37,238 nucleotides of DNA, taken from contig CACCQD010000016.1 in NCBI GenBank assembly GCA_902547925.1, positions 1 through 37,238 of the forward strand, given 5' to 3'. The position numbers and the translations under genes are program-made. This document shows, piece after piece, positions 1 through 9,055 of the stretch; the first letter of the stretch is position 1; every line of letters starts with the position of its first letter. A model generated the notes under the pieces. That model was not told the DNA's origin and searched no databases. It worked only from the letters and a program-made list of their open reading frames with translations. Source of the DNA: an uncultured SAR116 cluster alpha proteobacterium. GTDB taxonomy: Bacteria > Pseudomonadota > Alphaproteobacteria > Puniceispirillales > Puniceispirillaceae.

Positions 1-108
1 TCGCATGGCTGTAACCTCACAATGGCGTTACCACCTGTTTAACCAAAAGGTGGACGGGACTAGACTGTTCGCAGGACGGGGGTTTTTGAAAACGCGGGGG
101 CGTTTGAG

Positions 109-1329
109 TTGGATTACCGCCAAAAATTCCAGAGCCGGCTGAACCGGCTGAAAAGTGAGAGCCGGTATCGGCATTTTGTCGAGCTGGAACGCGTTGCCGG
201 CAAGCATCCGCATGCCCGCTATCACGGGCCGGATGGCGAACGGGAGGTCATTGTCTGGTGCTCGAATGACTATCTCGGCATGGGACAGCACCCAAAAGTT
301 ATCTCAGCGATGGCCGATGCTGTCTCCATACATGGCACGGGCGCGGGTGGAACACGCAATATTTCAGGCACAAGCCACGCCATGGTTGCGCTGGAGGTTG
401 AGCTTGCGGCGCTACACAACAAGGAACGTTCGCTTGTTTTCACAAGCGGCTATGTCGCAAATGAGGCAAGCATCAGCGCACTGGCGGCGCAGTTGCCGGA
501 GTGCATCATTTTCTCTGATGAGATGAACCATGCGTCAATCATCTCCGGCATCCGCTATGCCAGAACCGAAAAGGCTATTTTTCGTCACAATGACATCGCG
601 CATCTCGAGGAATTGCTGGCCGCACAGCCTATCGACCGGCCAAAGGTGATCATTTTCGAGTCCGTCTATTCGATGGATGGCGACACTAGCCCGATTGCCG
701 AGATCGCCGCGCTAGCGCGCAAACACAAGGCGCTGACCTATCTTGATGAGGTGCATGCTGTTGGCATGTATGGGGATCAGGGGGGCGGCATTGCCCAGAT
801 GCGCGGGCTTGAGGATGAAATTGACATCATTCAGGGAACCCTTGGCAAGGCGTTTGGCACTGTTGGCGGCTATATTGCGGCCGATGAAGTGATTTGCGAC
901 ATGGTGCGCAGCGCTGGCTCGGGCTTTATTTTCACCACCGCCCTACCCCCAGCGCTCGCCGTTGGTGCCTGTGCCTCGGTGCGTCATCTCAAAGCCAGCC
1001 CCGCCGAACGCCAAGCGCAGCAACGCCAGGCGGAGAGGTTGAAGGACAAGGCTGTTGCGGCGGGCCTGCCGGTGATGCCGGGTGAGACGCATATCGTGCC
1101 GGTGATGATTGGCGATGCGGCGGCAACGCAGCGGATCTGCCAATTGCTGCTATCCGATTTCGAGCTGTATGTGCAGCCGATCAACTATCCAACCGTCCCG
1201 CGTGGCACCGAACGACTGCGGCTGACGCCCGGCCCGCTGCACACCGATGCAATGATTGATGATCTGGTGGACGCTCTGGTCACCGTACTTGCGCGTGTTC
1301 ACGCAGAGGGCATGTCAAGCACCGGGTGA
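109..1329 (+). CDS. hemA: 5-aminolevulinate synthase
   Basis: Condenses glycine and succinyl-CoA to 5-aminolevulinate, the first step of haem synthesis by the C4 route typical of alphaproteobacteria; cytoplasmic, PLP-dependent. The 406-residue protein has the usual bacterial ALAS length. Visible motifs are the [13 protein letters not shown] glycine-rich stretch near residue 77, the YLDEVHAVG loop at 211-219 with the PLP-ring Asp213 and His216, and the Schiff-base lysine Lys247 in GTLGKAFG. The start is a TTG: the protein then begins MDYRQKF, matching the MDY start I recall for Rhodobacter ALAS, and no ATG fits. A G-rich tract just upstream is a weak ribosome site. hemH follows 152 bases downstream on the same strand. 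Confidence 0.95.
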   Translation: MDYRQKFQSRLNRLKSESRYRHFVELERVAGKHPHARYHGPDGEREVIVWCSNDYLGMGQHPKVISAMADAVSIHGTGAGGTRNISGTSHAMVALEVELAALHNKERSLVFTSGYVANEASISALAAQLPECIIFSDEMNHASIISGIRYARTEKAIFRHNDIAHLEELLAAQPIDRPKVIIFESVYSMDGDTSPIAEIAALARKHKALTYLDEVHAVGMYGDQGGGIAQMRGLEDEIDIIQGTLGKAFGTVGGYIAADEVICDMVRSAGSGFIFTTALPPALAVGACASVRHLKASPAERQAQQRQAERLKDKAVAAGLPVMPGETHIVPVMIGDAAATQRICQLLLSDFELYVQPINYPTVPRGTERLRLTPGPLHTDAMIDDLVDALVTVLARVHAEGMSSTG

Positions 1330-1481
1330 GTGTTCGATATTCTTGCAAGCCCGCATCTCGGTGCGGTTGCATCTAAAGACCAGATGTTCTTGATCTGAAC
1401 GTTTTTTCGGCCTATCGCTGGACCTTGGCTGTCGTGGTTCCTAAGTAACGAAGGCTGCATCATCGAGAGGGGGCGCATCCC

Positions 1482-2606
1482 ATGCCAATCAGTGACAAAC
1501 CTGCCGACCATCCCAGCCACCCCGGGCGCGGCAAGACCGGCCTCCTGCTGGTCAATCTTGGGACGCCGGATGGCACCGACAAGACATCCATGCGGCGCTA
1601 TCTCAAACAGTTTCTGTCCGACCGGCGGGTGATTGAGGTACCGCGTCTGCTGTGGTGGATCATCCTGAACGGCATTATTCTGAATGTGCGCCCGAAAAAA
1701 TCAGGCGCTGCGTATAACCGGATCTGGTTGAAAGACGACCCCGATGGCTCACCATTGCGCAAGATCACTCGGTTGCAGGCCGAGCATGTGGCAAAGATTT
1801 TCCAGCGGGATGATCTGATCACCGATTATGCAATGCGTTATGGAAACCCCTCGATTCCGGCGCAGATGCAGTCGCTCAAAGACAGGGGATGCAGCCAGAT
1901 AGTCGTGATGCCGCTCTATCCGCAATATGCCGCCTCGACCACGGCGACGGTGAATGACGAGGTTTTCAAATGGGCGCTGGATCTGCGTTGGCAGCCAGCC
2001 ATCCGCACCGTGCCGCCTTGGCATGACAGCCCGGCCTATATCAAGGCTCTGGCGAAAGATGTCCGCGCAGCGGTAAAGAAGAATGGCAAGCCGGATGCGC
2101 TGGTGGTTTCATTTCATGGCGTGCCGAAAAGCTATCATATGGCGGGCGATCCCTATCATTGCCAATGTCTGAAGACGGCACGCCTGCTACGCGAGGAGCT
2201 TGACTGGGATGAGGCCAGTTTTCATGCAACGTTCCAGTCGCGGTTCGGGTCCGAGCCATGGTTGCAGCCCTATACGGATGAGAGCGTTGTCGGGCTGGCC
2301 GAAAAAGGCATCAAACATGTGATGGTGATGGCCCCCGGATTTGTTGCCGATTGTCTAGAAACGCTTGATGAGCTTGATATCGAGCTGCATGAGGAATTCA
2401 TCGAGCATGGCGGCGAGAAATTCAGCTACATTCCCTGCCTGAATGACAGTGAGGCCGGGATGAGGGTGATTGAGGAGATTGCAATTGAGAATCTCGCCGG
2501 ATGGGTTGATATGAAGGCCTTAGTGACAGCGCCGGCCGAGTTCTCCCGAAGACATAAAAAGTCCTCCGGTAAAGGCACCGGTGGAGATGTTGCCAATAGC
2601 GGCTGA
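1482..2606 (+). CDS. hemH: Ferrochelatase with an unusual C-terminal tail
   Basis: Inserts ferrous iron into protoporphyrin IX, the last step of haem synthesis. The 374-residue protein opens, after about 18 polar residues, with the family motif GLLLVNLGTP. The catalytic histidine is His212 in VVSFHGVP, and the second active-site acid is Glu293 in DCLETLDELD. A purine-rich GAGAGGGGGCG ribosome site precedes the ATG. Similarity to alphaproteobacterial ferrochelatases appears to end near ENLAGWV at residue 342. The remaining roughly 30 residues are rich in Lys, Ser and Gly and are read through DNA that, on the other strand, encodes a sodium:alanine symporter fragment. The normal stop therefore seems to have been lost and the frame extended into a decayed neighbour. 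Function is certain; the tail is the odd part. Confidence 0.93.
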   Translation: MPISDKPADHPSHPGRGKTGLLLVNLGTPDGTDKTSMRRYLKQFLSDRRVIEVPRLLWWIILNGIILNVRPKKSGAAYNRIWLKDDPDGSPLRKITRLQAEHVAKIFQRDDLITDYAMRYGNPSIPAQMQSLKDRGCSQIVVMPLYPQYAASTTATVNDEVFKWALDLRWQPAIRTVPPWHDSPAYIKALAKDVRAAVKKNGKPDALVVSFHGVPKSYHMAGDPYHCQCLKTARLLREELDWDEASFHATFQSRFGSEPWLQPYTDESVVGLAEKGIKHVMVMAPGFVADCLETLDELDIELHEEFIEHGGEKFSYIPCLNDSEAGMRVIEEIAIENLAGWVDMKALVTAPAEFSRRHKKSSGKGTGGDVANSG

Positions 2607-2785
2607 CAATGATGCGTAGTTCATCTGGATCACGGTGACCGCAAACAGACGATAGAACACTGCCATGAAGGGAACGATTTTTTTCCATTACCTTGGCGAT
2701 TGGCTCGATACCGCCAACAATGACTGAAAACACGACCACCGCCATGATCAACCCGACAAGCCAGCCAAGACCATCAAGCGCGCAA
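2535..2785 (-). pseudogene. Remnant of a sodium:alanine (AGCS) symporter
   Basis: No intact gene is present. Read on the minus strand, one frame gives VVVFSVIVGGIEPIAKVMEK, and the next frame continues without a break as KIVPFMAVFYRLFAVTVIQM and onward to IGNISTGAFTGG. Together these match the conserved AGCS segment around 'IIGGIKRIAKVTEKIVPFMAV', known from family memory. The two frames join at a run of seven T (2678-2684 on the plus strand), where one extra base causes the shift. Only about 85 of the 450-500 residues of a real symporter remain, so this is a fragment with both ends missing. It overlaps the 3' end of hemH in antisense. Confidence 0.7.
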
Positions 2786-2831
2786 ACTGGGACCACATAA
2801 CAGGGGCGCAGACCGGAACCACATAACAGAA
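2780..2831. repeat. Two tandem copies of a 26-bp unit
   Basis: Units 2780-2805 and 2806-2831 agree at 21 of 26 positions and share the exact core ACCACATAACAG. They lie just beyond the symporter remnant and before the alcohol dehydrogenase gene. No function is evident. The rest of the 311-base gap between hemH and the dehydrogenase gene holds the symporter remnant and no other gene I can support. Confidence 0.75.
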
Positions 2832-2917
2832 ACGCAAATTTTCATGTGGTGGCTTGACCTTTACCGTCGGCAATGGCCATCTACATTGGCATTAATTATT
2901 CACCATGACGGGCCCGA

Positions 2918-4087
2918 ATGATTATCTCTGATAGAAACGCCACTGCGACCGCAAATTGGTCCTACCCCACTGCCATTCGCTTTGGCGCTGGCCGTATTAC
3001 CGAAATCGCTGATGGTTGCGCCGCCGCCGGCATATCCCGGCCCCTGCTGGTAACCGACAAAGGGCTTGCCGGACTGCCAATAACTCAGCGAATGCGCGAT
3101 TTGATGGCGGCGGGCGGGCTTGGTGACGCCCTGTTCGCCGATGTTGACCCCAACCCCAACGAGATCAATTTGGCATCGGGTGTCGACGCCTATCTGGCAG
3201 GCGGCCATGATGGTGTCATCGCCTTTGGCGGTGGTTCCGGGCTTGATCTCGGTAAGATGGTGGCCTTTATGGCGGGGCAAACCCGCTCTGTCTGGAATTT
3301 TGAGGATATTGGCGATTGGTGGACAAGAGCCGATGCCAGCGCGATCGCGCCGATCATCGCCGTGCCAACGACAGCAGGAACCGGCTCAGAAGTGGGGCGC
3401 GCCTCAGTGATCACCAATTCGGTCAGCCATGTGAAGAAGATCATCTTTCACCCCAAAGTGCTGCCGACAGTCGTGATCTGCGATCCTGAACTCACCGTTG
3501 GCATGCCTGATTTCATCACGGCCGGAACCGGGCTTGATGCCTTTGCGCATTGTGTCGAGGCCTATTCCAGCCCCCATTATCACCCGATGAGCCAGGGAAT
3601 AGCGCTCGAGGGAATGCGGCTGGTTATCGAAAATCTGCCACGTGCCTATCGTGCAGGTGATGACCTGGTTGCACGCGCCAATATGATGAGCGCGGCGATG
3701 ATGGGGGCCACCGCCTTTCAAAAGGGTCTGGGGGCAATCCATGCGCTAAGCCATCCGGTTGGTGCTGTCTATAACACGCATCATGGAACGACAAACGCAG
3801 TGTGCATGCCAGCGGTGCTGGCGCTAAATGCCGCAGAAATCAGAGACCGTTTTGACACCGCTGCCCCTTATCTCGGCATCAAGGGCGGTTTTGATGGATT
3901 TTGCGATTTTGTGCAGAGCTTCAATGACGGTTTCGCCATCCCGCGCCACCTCGGCGACATGGGGGTCGGTAATGACCGCATTGATGTGCTTGTTGAGATG
4001 GCACTCGCCGACCCGTCATGTGGCGGCAATCCGGTGCCGTTGACCAGAGAAAATCTGCGTCCAATTCTCGAGGAGGTGATCGGTTGA
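2918..4087 (+). CDS. Iron-containing alcohol dehydrogenase
   Basis: NAD(P)-dependent oxidoreductase of the group III (iron-dependent) alcohol dehydrogenase family, 389 residues, cytoplasmic. The nucleotide-binding GGGSGLDLGK begins at residue 104, followed by PTTAGTGSE at 150-158. All four metal ligands expected from FucO-type enzymes are present with correct spacing: Asp207 and His211 in GLDAFAHCVEA, His275 in GAIHALSHP, and His289 in YNTHHG. The start is ATG at 2918; an earlier ATG at 2905 runs into a stop after eight codons. The substrate cannot be read from sequence. It is transcribed towards the codA-like gene and the two end 63 bases apart, so they are not an operon, and any role in nucleobase metabolism is unproven. 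Confidence 0.9.
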   Translation: MIISDRNATATANWSYPTAIRFGAGRITEIADGCAAAGISRPLLVTDKGLAGLPITQRMRDLMAAGGLGDALFADVDPNPNEINLASGVDAYLAGGHDGVIAFGGGSGLDLGKMVAFMAGQTRSVWNFEDIGDWWTRADASAIAPIIAVPTTAGTGSEVGRASVITNSVSHVKKIIFHPKVLPTVVICDPELTVGMPDFITAGTGLDAFAHCVEAYSSPHYHPMSQGIALEGMRLVIENLPRAYRAGDDLVARANMMSAAMMGATAFQKGLGAIHALSHPVGAVYNTHHGTTNAVCMPAVLALNAAEIRDRFDTAAPYLGIKGGFDGFCDFVQSFNDGFAIPRHLGDMGVGNDRIDVLVEMALADPSCGGNPVPLTRENLRPILEEVIG

Positions 4088-4150
4088 GGGAGGCAGGATG
4101 AACACCCAAAGTACACATCAGTTTGCGCCAATCGGGCAGGCGGCAGCAAT

Positions 4151-5440
4151 TCAACGCCAAACAAGGTCCGTTGAAGTGAGATCAGTTTGAACCTGCTGTC
4201 CATCCAGAGTGAGGTCATATTTTACAGCCGGGGTGGTAGAAATCACTTTTCCGCGGCGCACCACCGCCAGCCGGGCTGGCTTCAGGCGAAGGGCATCCAC
4301 AACATCATTTGCCTGAAGGATCACAAGATCACCATTGCAGCCTTTATGCAGACCATAATCCGGCAGATGCAGAATTTTTGCAGGATTGTGTGTGACCGCA
4401 TCAAAACAATGATGCATCTGCTCAATGCCGGTCATCTGCGCCACATGAAGGCCCATACTCGCCACTTCGAGCATATCGTGCGACCCAAGCGGATACCAGG
4501 GGTCCATCACGCAATCATGGCCAAAGGCAACCGTCAGACCTGCCGCAATCTGTTCTGGAACACGGGTCATTCCCCGCCGTTTCGGATAGGTGTCATGACG
4601 TCCCTGCAACGTAATATTGATCAAAGGATTGGCGATCACACTCAGCTCAGCCTCCCGCATCAGAGGCAGGAGTTTTGAAACATAATAGTTATCCATGGAG
4701 TGCATGGAGGTTAGATGTGAACCAGTCACCCTGCCCTGCATTCCTAGGCGTGTCGTTTCTCTAGCCAGAGATTCAACATGGCGTGACATCGGGTCATCAC
4801 TCTCATCACAATGCATGTCTACCAAGAGCCCCCTGTCTGCAGCCACTTCACACAGCATTACGACTGATCGCGCCCCGTCTTCCATCGTTCGCTCAAAATG
4901 TGGGATTCCGCCAATAACATCCACGCCCAAATCAAGCGCACGCATGAGATTATCCATAGAGTCAGCCCGCAACAGGCCATCCTGGGGAAAGGCAACCAGC
5001 TGAAAATCAATGTAGGGCGCCATCTGCCGCTTCACCTCCAGCATTGCTTCGGCGGCAAGGAGATTTGGGTGGCTGATATCCACATGGGAACGAATGGCCA
5101 ATGTGCCGCGTGCGATCGACCATCGGCAAAGCGTAAGGGCCCGTTCTACCAGCGCATCAACGGTCAGGTGGGGTTTCAACTCTCCCCAGAGCTTTATTCC
5201 CTCCAGCAGGGTGCCACTCTGATTGACCCGGGGCAATCCGTAGCTGAGAGTGGCATCAAGGTGAAAATGGCTATCAACGAATGGAGCCGTTACCAGATAT
5301 CCGGTGGCATCAATGACCGGAAAACCAATCGCAACCCCGTAAATTTTCGGACCAACATCCGCAATCACGCCGTTCTTGATCAGGATATCTGATATGCCGC
5401 CACCGACCAGACCCGCATTTTTGACCAGAAGATCGCTCAT
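4151..5440 (-). CDS. codA: Cytosine deaminase-like amidohydrolase
   Basis: Amidohydrolase-superfamily deaminase, similar over its whole length to E. coli CodA, which converts cytosine to uracil and ammonia. Counting from the upstream TTG so that numbering matches E. coli, the metal ligands are His62 and His64 (HFHLD), His214 (MHCDE) and Asp313 (GHD); Glu217 is the proton shuttle and His246 lies in SHLTSMH. QGRHDTYPKRRG and DPWYPLG are also conserved. The residue after Asp313 is Cys, where E. coli has Asp314 contacting the base, so another aminopyrimidine or purine is possible. The start is set at the second ATG of ATGATG, six bases after a GGAG site. It ends the operon of the nucleoside importer, which fits salvage of imported bases. 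Confidence 0.85.
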   Translation of the reverse strand: MSDLLVKNAGLVGGGISDILIKNGVIADVGPKIYGVAIGFPVIDATGYLVTAPFVDSHFHLDATLSYGLPRVNQSGTLLEGIKLWGELKPHLTVDALVERALTLCRWSIARGTLAIRSHVDISHPNLLAAEAMLEVKRQMAPYIDFQLVAFPQDGLLRADSMDNLMRALDLGVDVIGGIPHFERTMEDGARSVVMLCEVAADRGLLVDMHCDESDDPMSRHVESLARETTRLGMQGRVTGSHLTSMHSMDNYYVSKLLPLMREAELSVIANPLINITLQGRHDTYPKRRGMTRVPEQIAAGLTVAFGHDCVMDPWYPLGSHDMLEVASMGLHVAQMTGIEQMHHCFDAVTHNPAKILHLPDYGLHKGCNGDLVILQANDVVDALRLKPARLAVVRRGKVISTTPAVKYDLTLDGQQVQTDLTSTDLVWR

Positions 5441-5467
5441 CATTTTCTCCAAAATTATTATCAGGCC

Positions 5468-6418
5468 CTAGTGCCGTTCACCACGACGAAAAGGGGTAAG
5501 CAGGGCTTTAGGATATCGCGTGCTTTTTGCCGCAACAACCATCGCAACTATACTGAGCAGGTATGGCATCATCAGAAAAAACTGATAGGGAACAATCGCG
5601 CCAGCGAGCTGCTGGGCGCGCACCTGATAAGCGTCCAGACCGGCAAACAACAAAGCACCCAGCAACGCCTTTGACGGGCGCCATGACGCAAAAATAACAA
5701 GGGCCACGGCGATCCAGCCCCGGCCATTAACCATGCCAAAATAAAAGGCGTCAAAGGCCGACATTGTCAGATAGGCTCCTCCCAATGCCATCAATGCGCT
5801 TCCGATAATCACCGCCAGAGTCCGAACGCCAAGCACATCAATGCCCTGAGCCTCGAGCGCCATGGGATTCTCACCGGCAACCTTTACCGCCAGACCAAAC
5901 GGCGTCCGGTTCATCAACCAAAGCACAAATGGCACCGCCAAAAAGGCAAGATATGTGAAGGCGGTATGTTGAAAAAAAGCTTCCCCTAGAAAGGGTAAGT
6001 CGCTGAGAACCGGAATATCAATCGGTTGAAACGCAGTGATTTTCGGTGGAGTTGTCGAGCTTGGCAACAACAGGCGAAAGGCAAAATATCCAATTGACGA
6101 GGCAAACAATGTAATGCCAATGCCCGTCACATGCTGAGAGGCACCCAGATAGACCGTGAAGCCAGCATGCACCAGACCAAACGCGGCACCAATCAGCGCC
6201 GCGGCCATAACACCGGTTGAAAGATCAGCCCCCATATAGACAGCCGTCCAGCCAACCATGGCACCGATTGACATGATGCCCTCGATACCAAGATTGAGGA
6301 CCCCTGCACGCTCACACATCAATTCACCGAGTGTCGCCAGCAATAATGGACAGGCAATGCGAATTGTAGCTGCCCAGAACCCCGCATTCACAAGAACTTC
6401 AAGAAAATCAAATATCAT
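5468..6418 (-). CDS. Nucleoside-type ABC importer permease (second)
   Basis: Integral membrane subunit of 316 residues of the branched-chain-amino-acid/sugar/nucleoside permease superfamily, of the type found with BMP-family binding proteins (Bacillus NupQ/YufQ-like). Several hydrophobic segments are evident. The signature LATLGELMCERAGVLNLGIEGIM near the N-terminus is typical of these permeases. It lies 8 bases downstream of the partner permease and 27 bases before codA, so the set is probably cotranscribed. It should form a heterodimeric channel with the product of the preceding gene. Substrate is inferred from the BMP-type binding protein and CodA neighbour as a nucleoside or nucleobase. 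Confidence 0.88.
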   Translation of the reverse strand: MIFDFLEVLVNAGFWAATIRIACPLLLATLGELMCERAGVLNLGIEGIMSIGAMVGWTAVYMGADLSTGVMAAALIGAAFGLVHAGFTVYLGASQHVTGIGITLFASSIGYFAFRLLLPSSTTPPKITAFQPIDIPVLSDLPFLGEAFFQHTAFTYLAFLAVPFVLWLMNRTPFGLAVKVAGENPMALEAQGIDVLGVRTLAVIIGSALMALGGAYLTMSAFDAFYFGMVNGRGWIAVALVIFASWRPSKALLGALLFAGLDAYQVRAQQLAGAIVPYQFFLMMPYLLSIVAMVVAAKSTRYPKALLTPFRRGERH

Positions 6419-6426
6419 GGTACCGC

Positions 6427-7479
6427 CTAGCCCCTCATCACGACACGGTATCGGACCAGAACCAGCCCGATAAGCACAGCAAGGACAGTGGTTGCCACAA
6501 TCACATCCGCGAGATAGGTCGGCACATCAATGGCGCGGCTCATCGCATCAGCTCCTACATAAATGATCGCTATGAAGATGGCAGCAAAGATTACCCCAAT
6601 GGGATGAAGGTTACCAAGCATAGCCACTGCAATGCCCGTATAGCCAAACCCCGGTGAAAGATCCAACGTCAGGTACCCCTTCAGGCCTATGGTCTCGCTG
6701 GCACCAGCCAGACCAGCCATTCCTCCACTCAACAATCCGATGCAGATGATTGTTTTGGTGACCGGAATGCCAGCATGCCGTGCTGCAGATTGATTGAGGC
6801 CAACCGCCTTGCCCGAGAAACCGAACACAGTCCGTGATTGAACAAGCCAAATGATGATCGCGGAAATCACAGCGATCGCAAAGCCGAGATGAAGACGTGA
6901 TCTAGGGACCAGTTGCGGCAACACTCCAGCATCAATAATGGCGGCACCCTGTGGCCAGCCGAGCGAATAGGGATCTTTCCATGGCCCATCCAGCAAATAG
7001 CTGACAAGGAGAATGATCACGAAATTGGTCAACAGGGTGGTCACAACCTCATCAACGCGCATGAATTGACGCAGAAGAACCATTGGCAGCAATGTCAGAC
7101 CACCCGCAACACAGGCAACAATCAGCAGAAATGGTATCATGAGAAATGATGGCAATTCGATGAGGCCGGTTCCAAAATAGGTCACCGCAAGCGCCCCAGC
7201 ATAGAGTTGTCCCTCCGCACCAATATTCCAGAATTTCGCACGAAAAGCGATGGCAGCAGCAAGACCAGTAAAAATGAGGGGTGTGGCGGTCGCGCCTGTT
7301 TCGGTAATGGCATTACGCGAGCCAAATGCGCCGATGAAAAGCTCTTTGAAACCAGCCAATGGTGATGCCCCCGCAGTGGCAATAAGGATGGCGGCAAAGC
7401 ACATTGTGCCGATGCCGGCACCCGCCACAGCCAGCCAGGGAAGCCATTGTGGAATGGTCTCTCTCACCTCAAACCGCAT
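6427..7479 (-). CDS. Nucleoside-type ABC importer permease (first)
   Basis: Membrane subunit of about 350 residues, partner of the permease encoded next. It has an N-terminal membrane span (LPWLAVAGAGIGTMCFAAIL) and the conserved FRAKFWNIGAEGQLYAGAL segment of NupP/YufP-like permeases, which marks it as the BMP-associated type. The gene overlaps the end of the ATPase gene. Two in-frame ATGs lie close together; the second (7479) sits nine bases after a GGGAG site within the ATPase coding end, whereas the first (7488) directly abuts that site, so the second is preferred. Translational coupling with the ATPase is likely. Substrate assignment is inference from the operon. Confidence 0.87.
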   Translation of the reverse strand: MRFEVRETIPQWLPWLAVAGAGIGTMCFAAILIATAGASPLAGFKELFIGAFGSRNAITETGATATPLIFTGLAAAIAFRAKFWNIGAEGQLYAGALAVTYFGTGLIELPSFLMIPFLLIVACVAGGLTLLPMVLLRQFMRVDEVVTTLLTNFVIILLVSYLLDGPWKDPYSLGWPQGAAIIDAGVLPQLVPRSRLHLGFAIAVISAIIIWLVQSRTVFGFSGKAVGLNQSAARHAGIPVTKTIICIGLLSGGMAGLAGASETIGLKGYLTLDLSPGFGYTGIAVAMLGNLHPIGVIFAAIFIAIIYVGADAMSRAIDVPTYLADVIVATTVLAVLIGLVLVRYRVVMRG

Positions 7480-8989
7480 GGAACCCATCTCCCGCCATCA
7501 TCATACCAAGAGTGGCGATATCTACATTGCGGTTTTCAAATGCCGCGCTTCCATAACCATCATACATCACGATGATGTTGTCGGAGAGCGCCAGAATTTC
7601 ATCCAAATCCTCCGATATCAAAACCACCGCCGCTCCGCCACTGCGTGCAGCCAACAAGGACCGGTGAACCCCGCTGATGGCACCCTCATCAAGACCACGC
7701 GATGGCTGGCAGGCAACAATAATCTCTGGAGCGCGTGCAAACCATCGGCCAATGAGCAGTTTTTGAATATTGCCACCAGACAGAAGACGTGCCGGTTGAT
7801 TTATTGATTGAAAACGGACATCATTCGCACTGCAGATTTTTTCGGCCGTGGAACGGCACCTGGATGTTCTGACCATTGCCATTCTACCAACGAGATCGGC
7901 ATTGCCTGTCTCGGTTAAAACTGCATTTTCCCACACTGACATATCACCGACGATGCCATCATTGTTGCGATCCTCCGGGATATAGGCCACGCCCGCTTCC
8001 ATGAAGGACATCGGCGTGTATTCGAGCGCTTTCACCCCCTTGATAATAACCTTGCCACTGGTTGGCCTGCCATGCCCCGACAAGACCTCCGCCAGACTTT
8101 GCTGGCCATTGCCAGCAACACCAACAACGCCCATGATCTCGCCGCCTCTCACGGTTAGATCAATATTTTTCAGATTGGCTACCTGCGATTTGCTTTTCCG
8201 GGTGCAAATATTCTCCAGCTCTATTTTTGGAGCAAACATGCGCGAGGAACGACGAACCGGACGGGAGATCTTTTGGCCGACGATCATTTCACCAAGCTGG
8301 CGCTTGTTGGCGTCAGCCGTTCTAACCGAACCAACTGTTTCACCTGCGCGCAGAACAATGATGCGGTCACTGATCTTAATGATTTCATTGAGCTTGTGCG
8401 AGATTATAATCACGCCCAGCCCCGATGAAACCATCTTGCGGATTGACTTGAAAAGGCCATTGGACTCCTGCGGCGTCAGACTGGCCGTTGGTTCATCCAA
8501 TATCAACAGCCGACAGTCATTGAAAAGGGTTTTCAATATTTCAAGCCGCTGTTTCTCGCCAACTGACATTTGATTAACATAGCCATCAGGATTTATCTCT
8601 AGACCGAATTGATCTGCCAGAGTGAACAGTTTTCGTCTGGCGTCTCCGGTTGACAACATCGGTCTCCACAATGACTGGGTGCCGATGAGGGTGTTTTCCA
8701 ACACGGTCAGATTTTCAGCGAGGGTGAAATGCTGATGCACCATACCAATGCCAGCATCGATAGCGGCGCGCGGATCACCACGCCGCAATTCCCTGCCAGC
8801 GCATTGGACAGTGCCTTCATCAGCCAGATAATGGCCGAAGATGATATTCATCAAAGTTGTTTTGCCCGCCCCATTTTCACCCAAAATGGCAAGGACTTCA
8901 CCGGCGTTTACGGTAAAGCTTATATCTCTATTGGCATGAAGAGAGCCAAAACTCTTTCTAATGTTCGAAACTTCCAGAAGCGGTGACAT
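7469..8989 (-). CDS. Nucleoside-type ABC importer ATPase, two domains
   Basis: Cytoplasmic ATP-binding subunit of 506 residues with two fused nucleotide-binding domains, as in RbsA/NupO-type proteins. The first domain has a full Walker A (GENGAGKTT, about residue 36) and Walker B (LLILDEPTASL). The second domain has the usual degenerate P-loop GVAGNGQQSL instead of GKST, and a second signature LSGGNIQK. This asymmetry is normal in the family. It lies downstream of the binding-protein gene, separated by a perfect hairpin, and overlaps the first permease gene. Energises uptake, most likely of nucleosides or nucleobases. Confidence 0.92.
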   Translation of the reverse strand: MSPLLEVSNIRKSFGSLHANRDISFTVNAGEVLAILGENGAGKTTLMNIIFGHYLADEGTVQCAGRELRRGDPRAAIDAGIGMVHQHFTLAENLTVLENTLIGTQSLWRPMLSTGDARRKLFTLADQFGLEINPDGYVNQMSVGEKQRLEILKTLFNDCRLLILDEPTASLTPQESNGLFKSIRKMVSSGLGVIIISHKLNEIIKISDRIIVLRAGETVGSVRTADANKRQLGEMIVGQKISRPVRRSSRMFAPKIELENICTRKSKSQVANLKNIDLTVRGGEIMGVVGVAGNGQQSLAEVLSGHGRPTSGKVIIKGVKALEYTPMSFMEAGVAYIPEDRNNDGIVGDMSVWENAVLTETGNADLVGRMAMVRTSRCRSTAEKICSANDVRFQSINQPARLLSGGNIQKLLIGRWFARAPEIIVACQPSRGLDEGAISGVHRSLLAARSGGAAVVLISEDLDEILALSDNIIVMYDGYGSAAFENRNVDIATLGMMMAGDGFHAV

Positions 8990-9012
8990 TAAAATCCAGT
9001 CAATAAATGGAG

Positions 9013-9037
9013 TGACACCCCTTTTGAAGGGGTGTCA
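9013..9037 (-). terminator. Intercistronic hairpin after the binding-protein gene
   Basis: A perfect 11-bp stem (TGACACCCCTT / AAGGGGTGTCA) closes a 3-base loop between the binding-protein stop and the ATPase start. There is no clear U-run, so it may act as a partial terminator or 3' stabiliser that leaves more binding-protein mRNA than transporter mRNA. That role is inference; the stem is directly visible. Confidence 0.6.
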
Positions 9038-9055
9038 AACTGCCAGTTCACATGA

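Noticed and set aside
28-291. Minus-strand open frame over the start of hemA
   Set aside because: It is a shadow of the well-supported hemA gene with no family resemblance.
5440-5452. TTG start four codons upstream for the codA-like gene
   Set aside because: The GGAG ribosome site overlaps that TTG codon and is placed correctly only for the second ATG.
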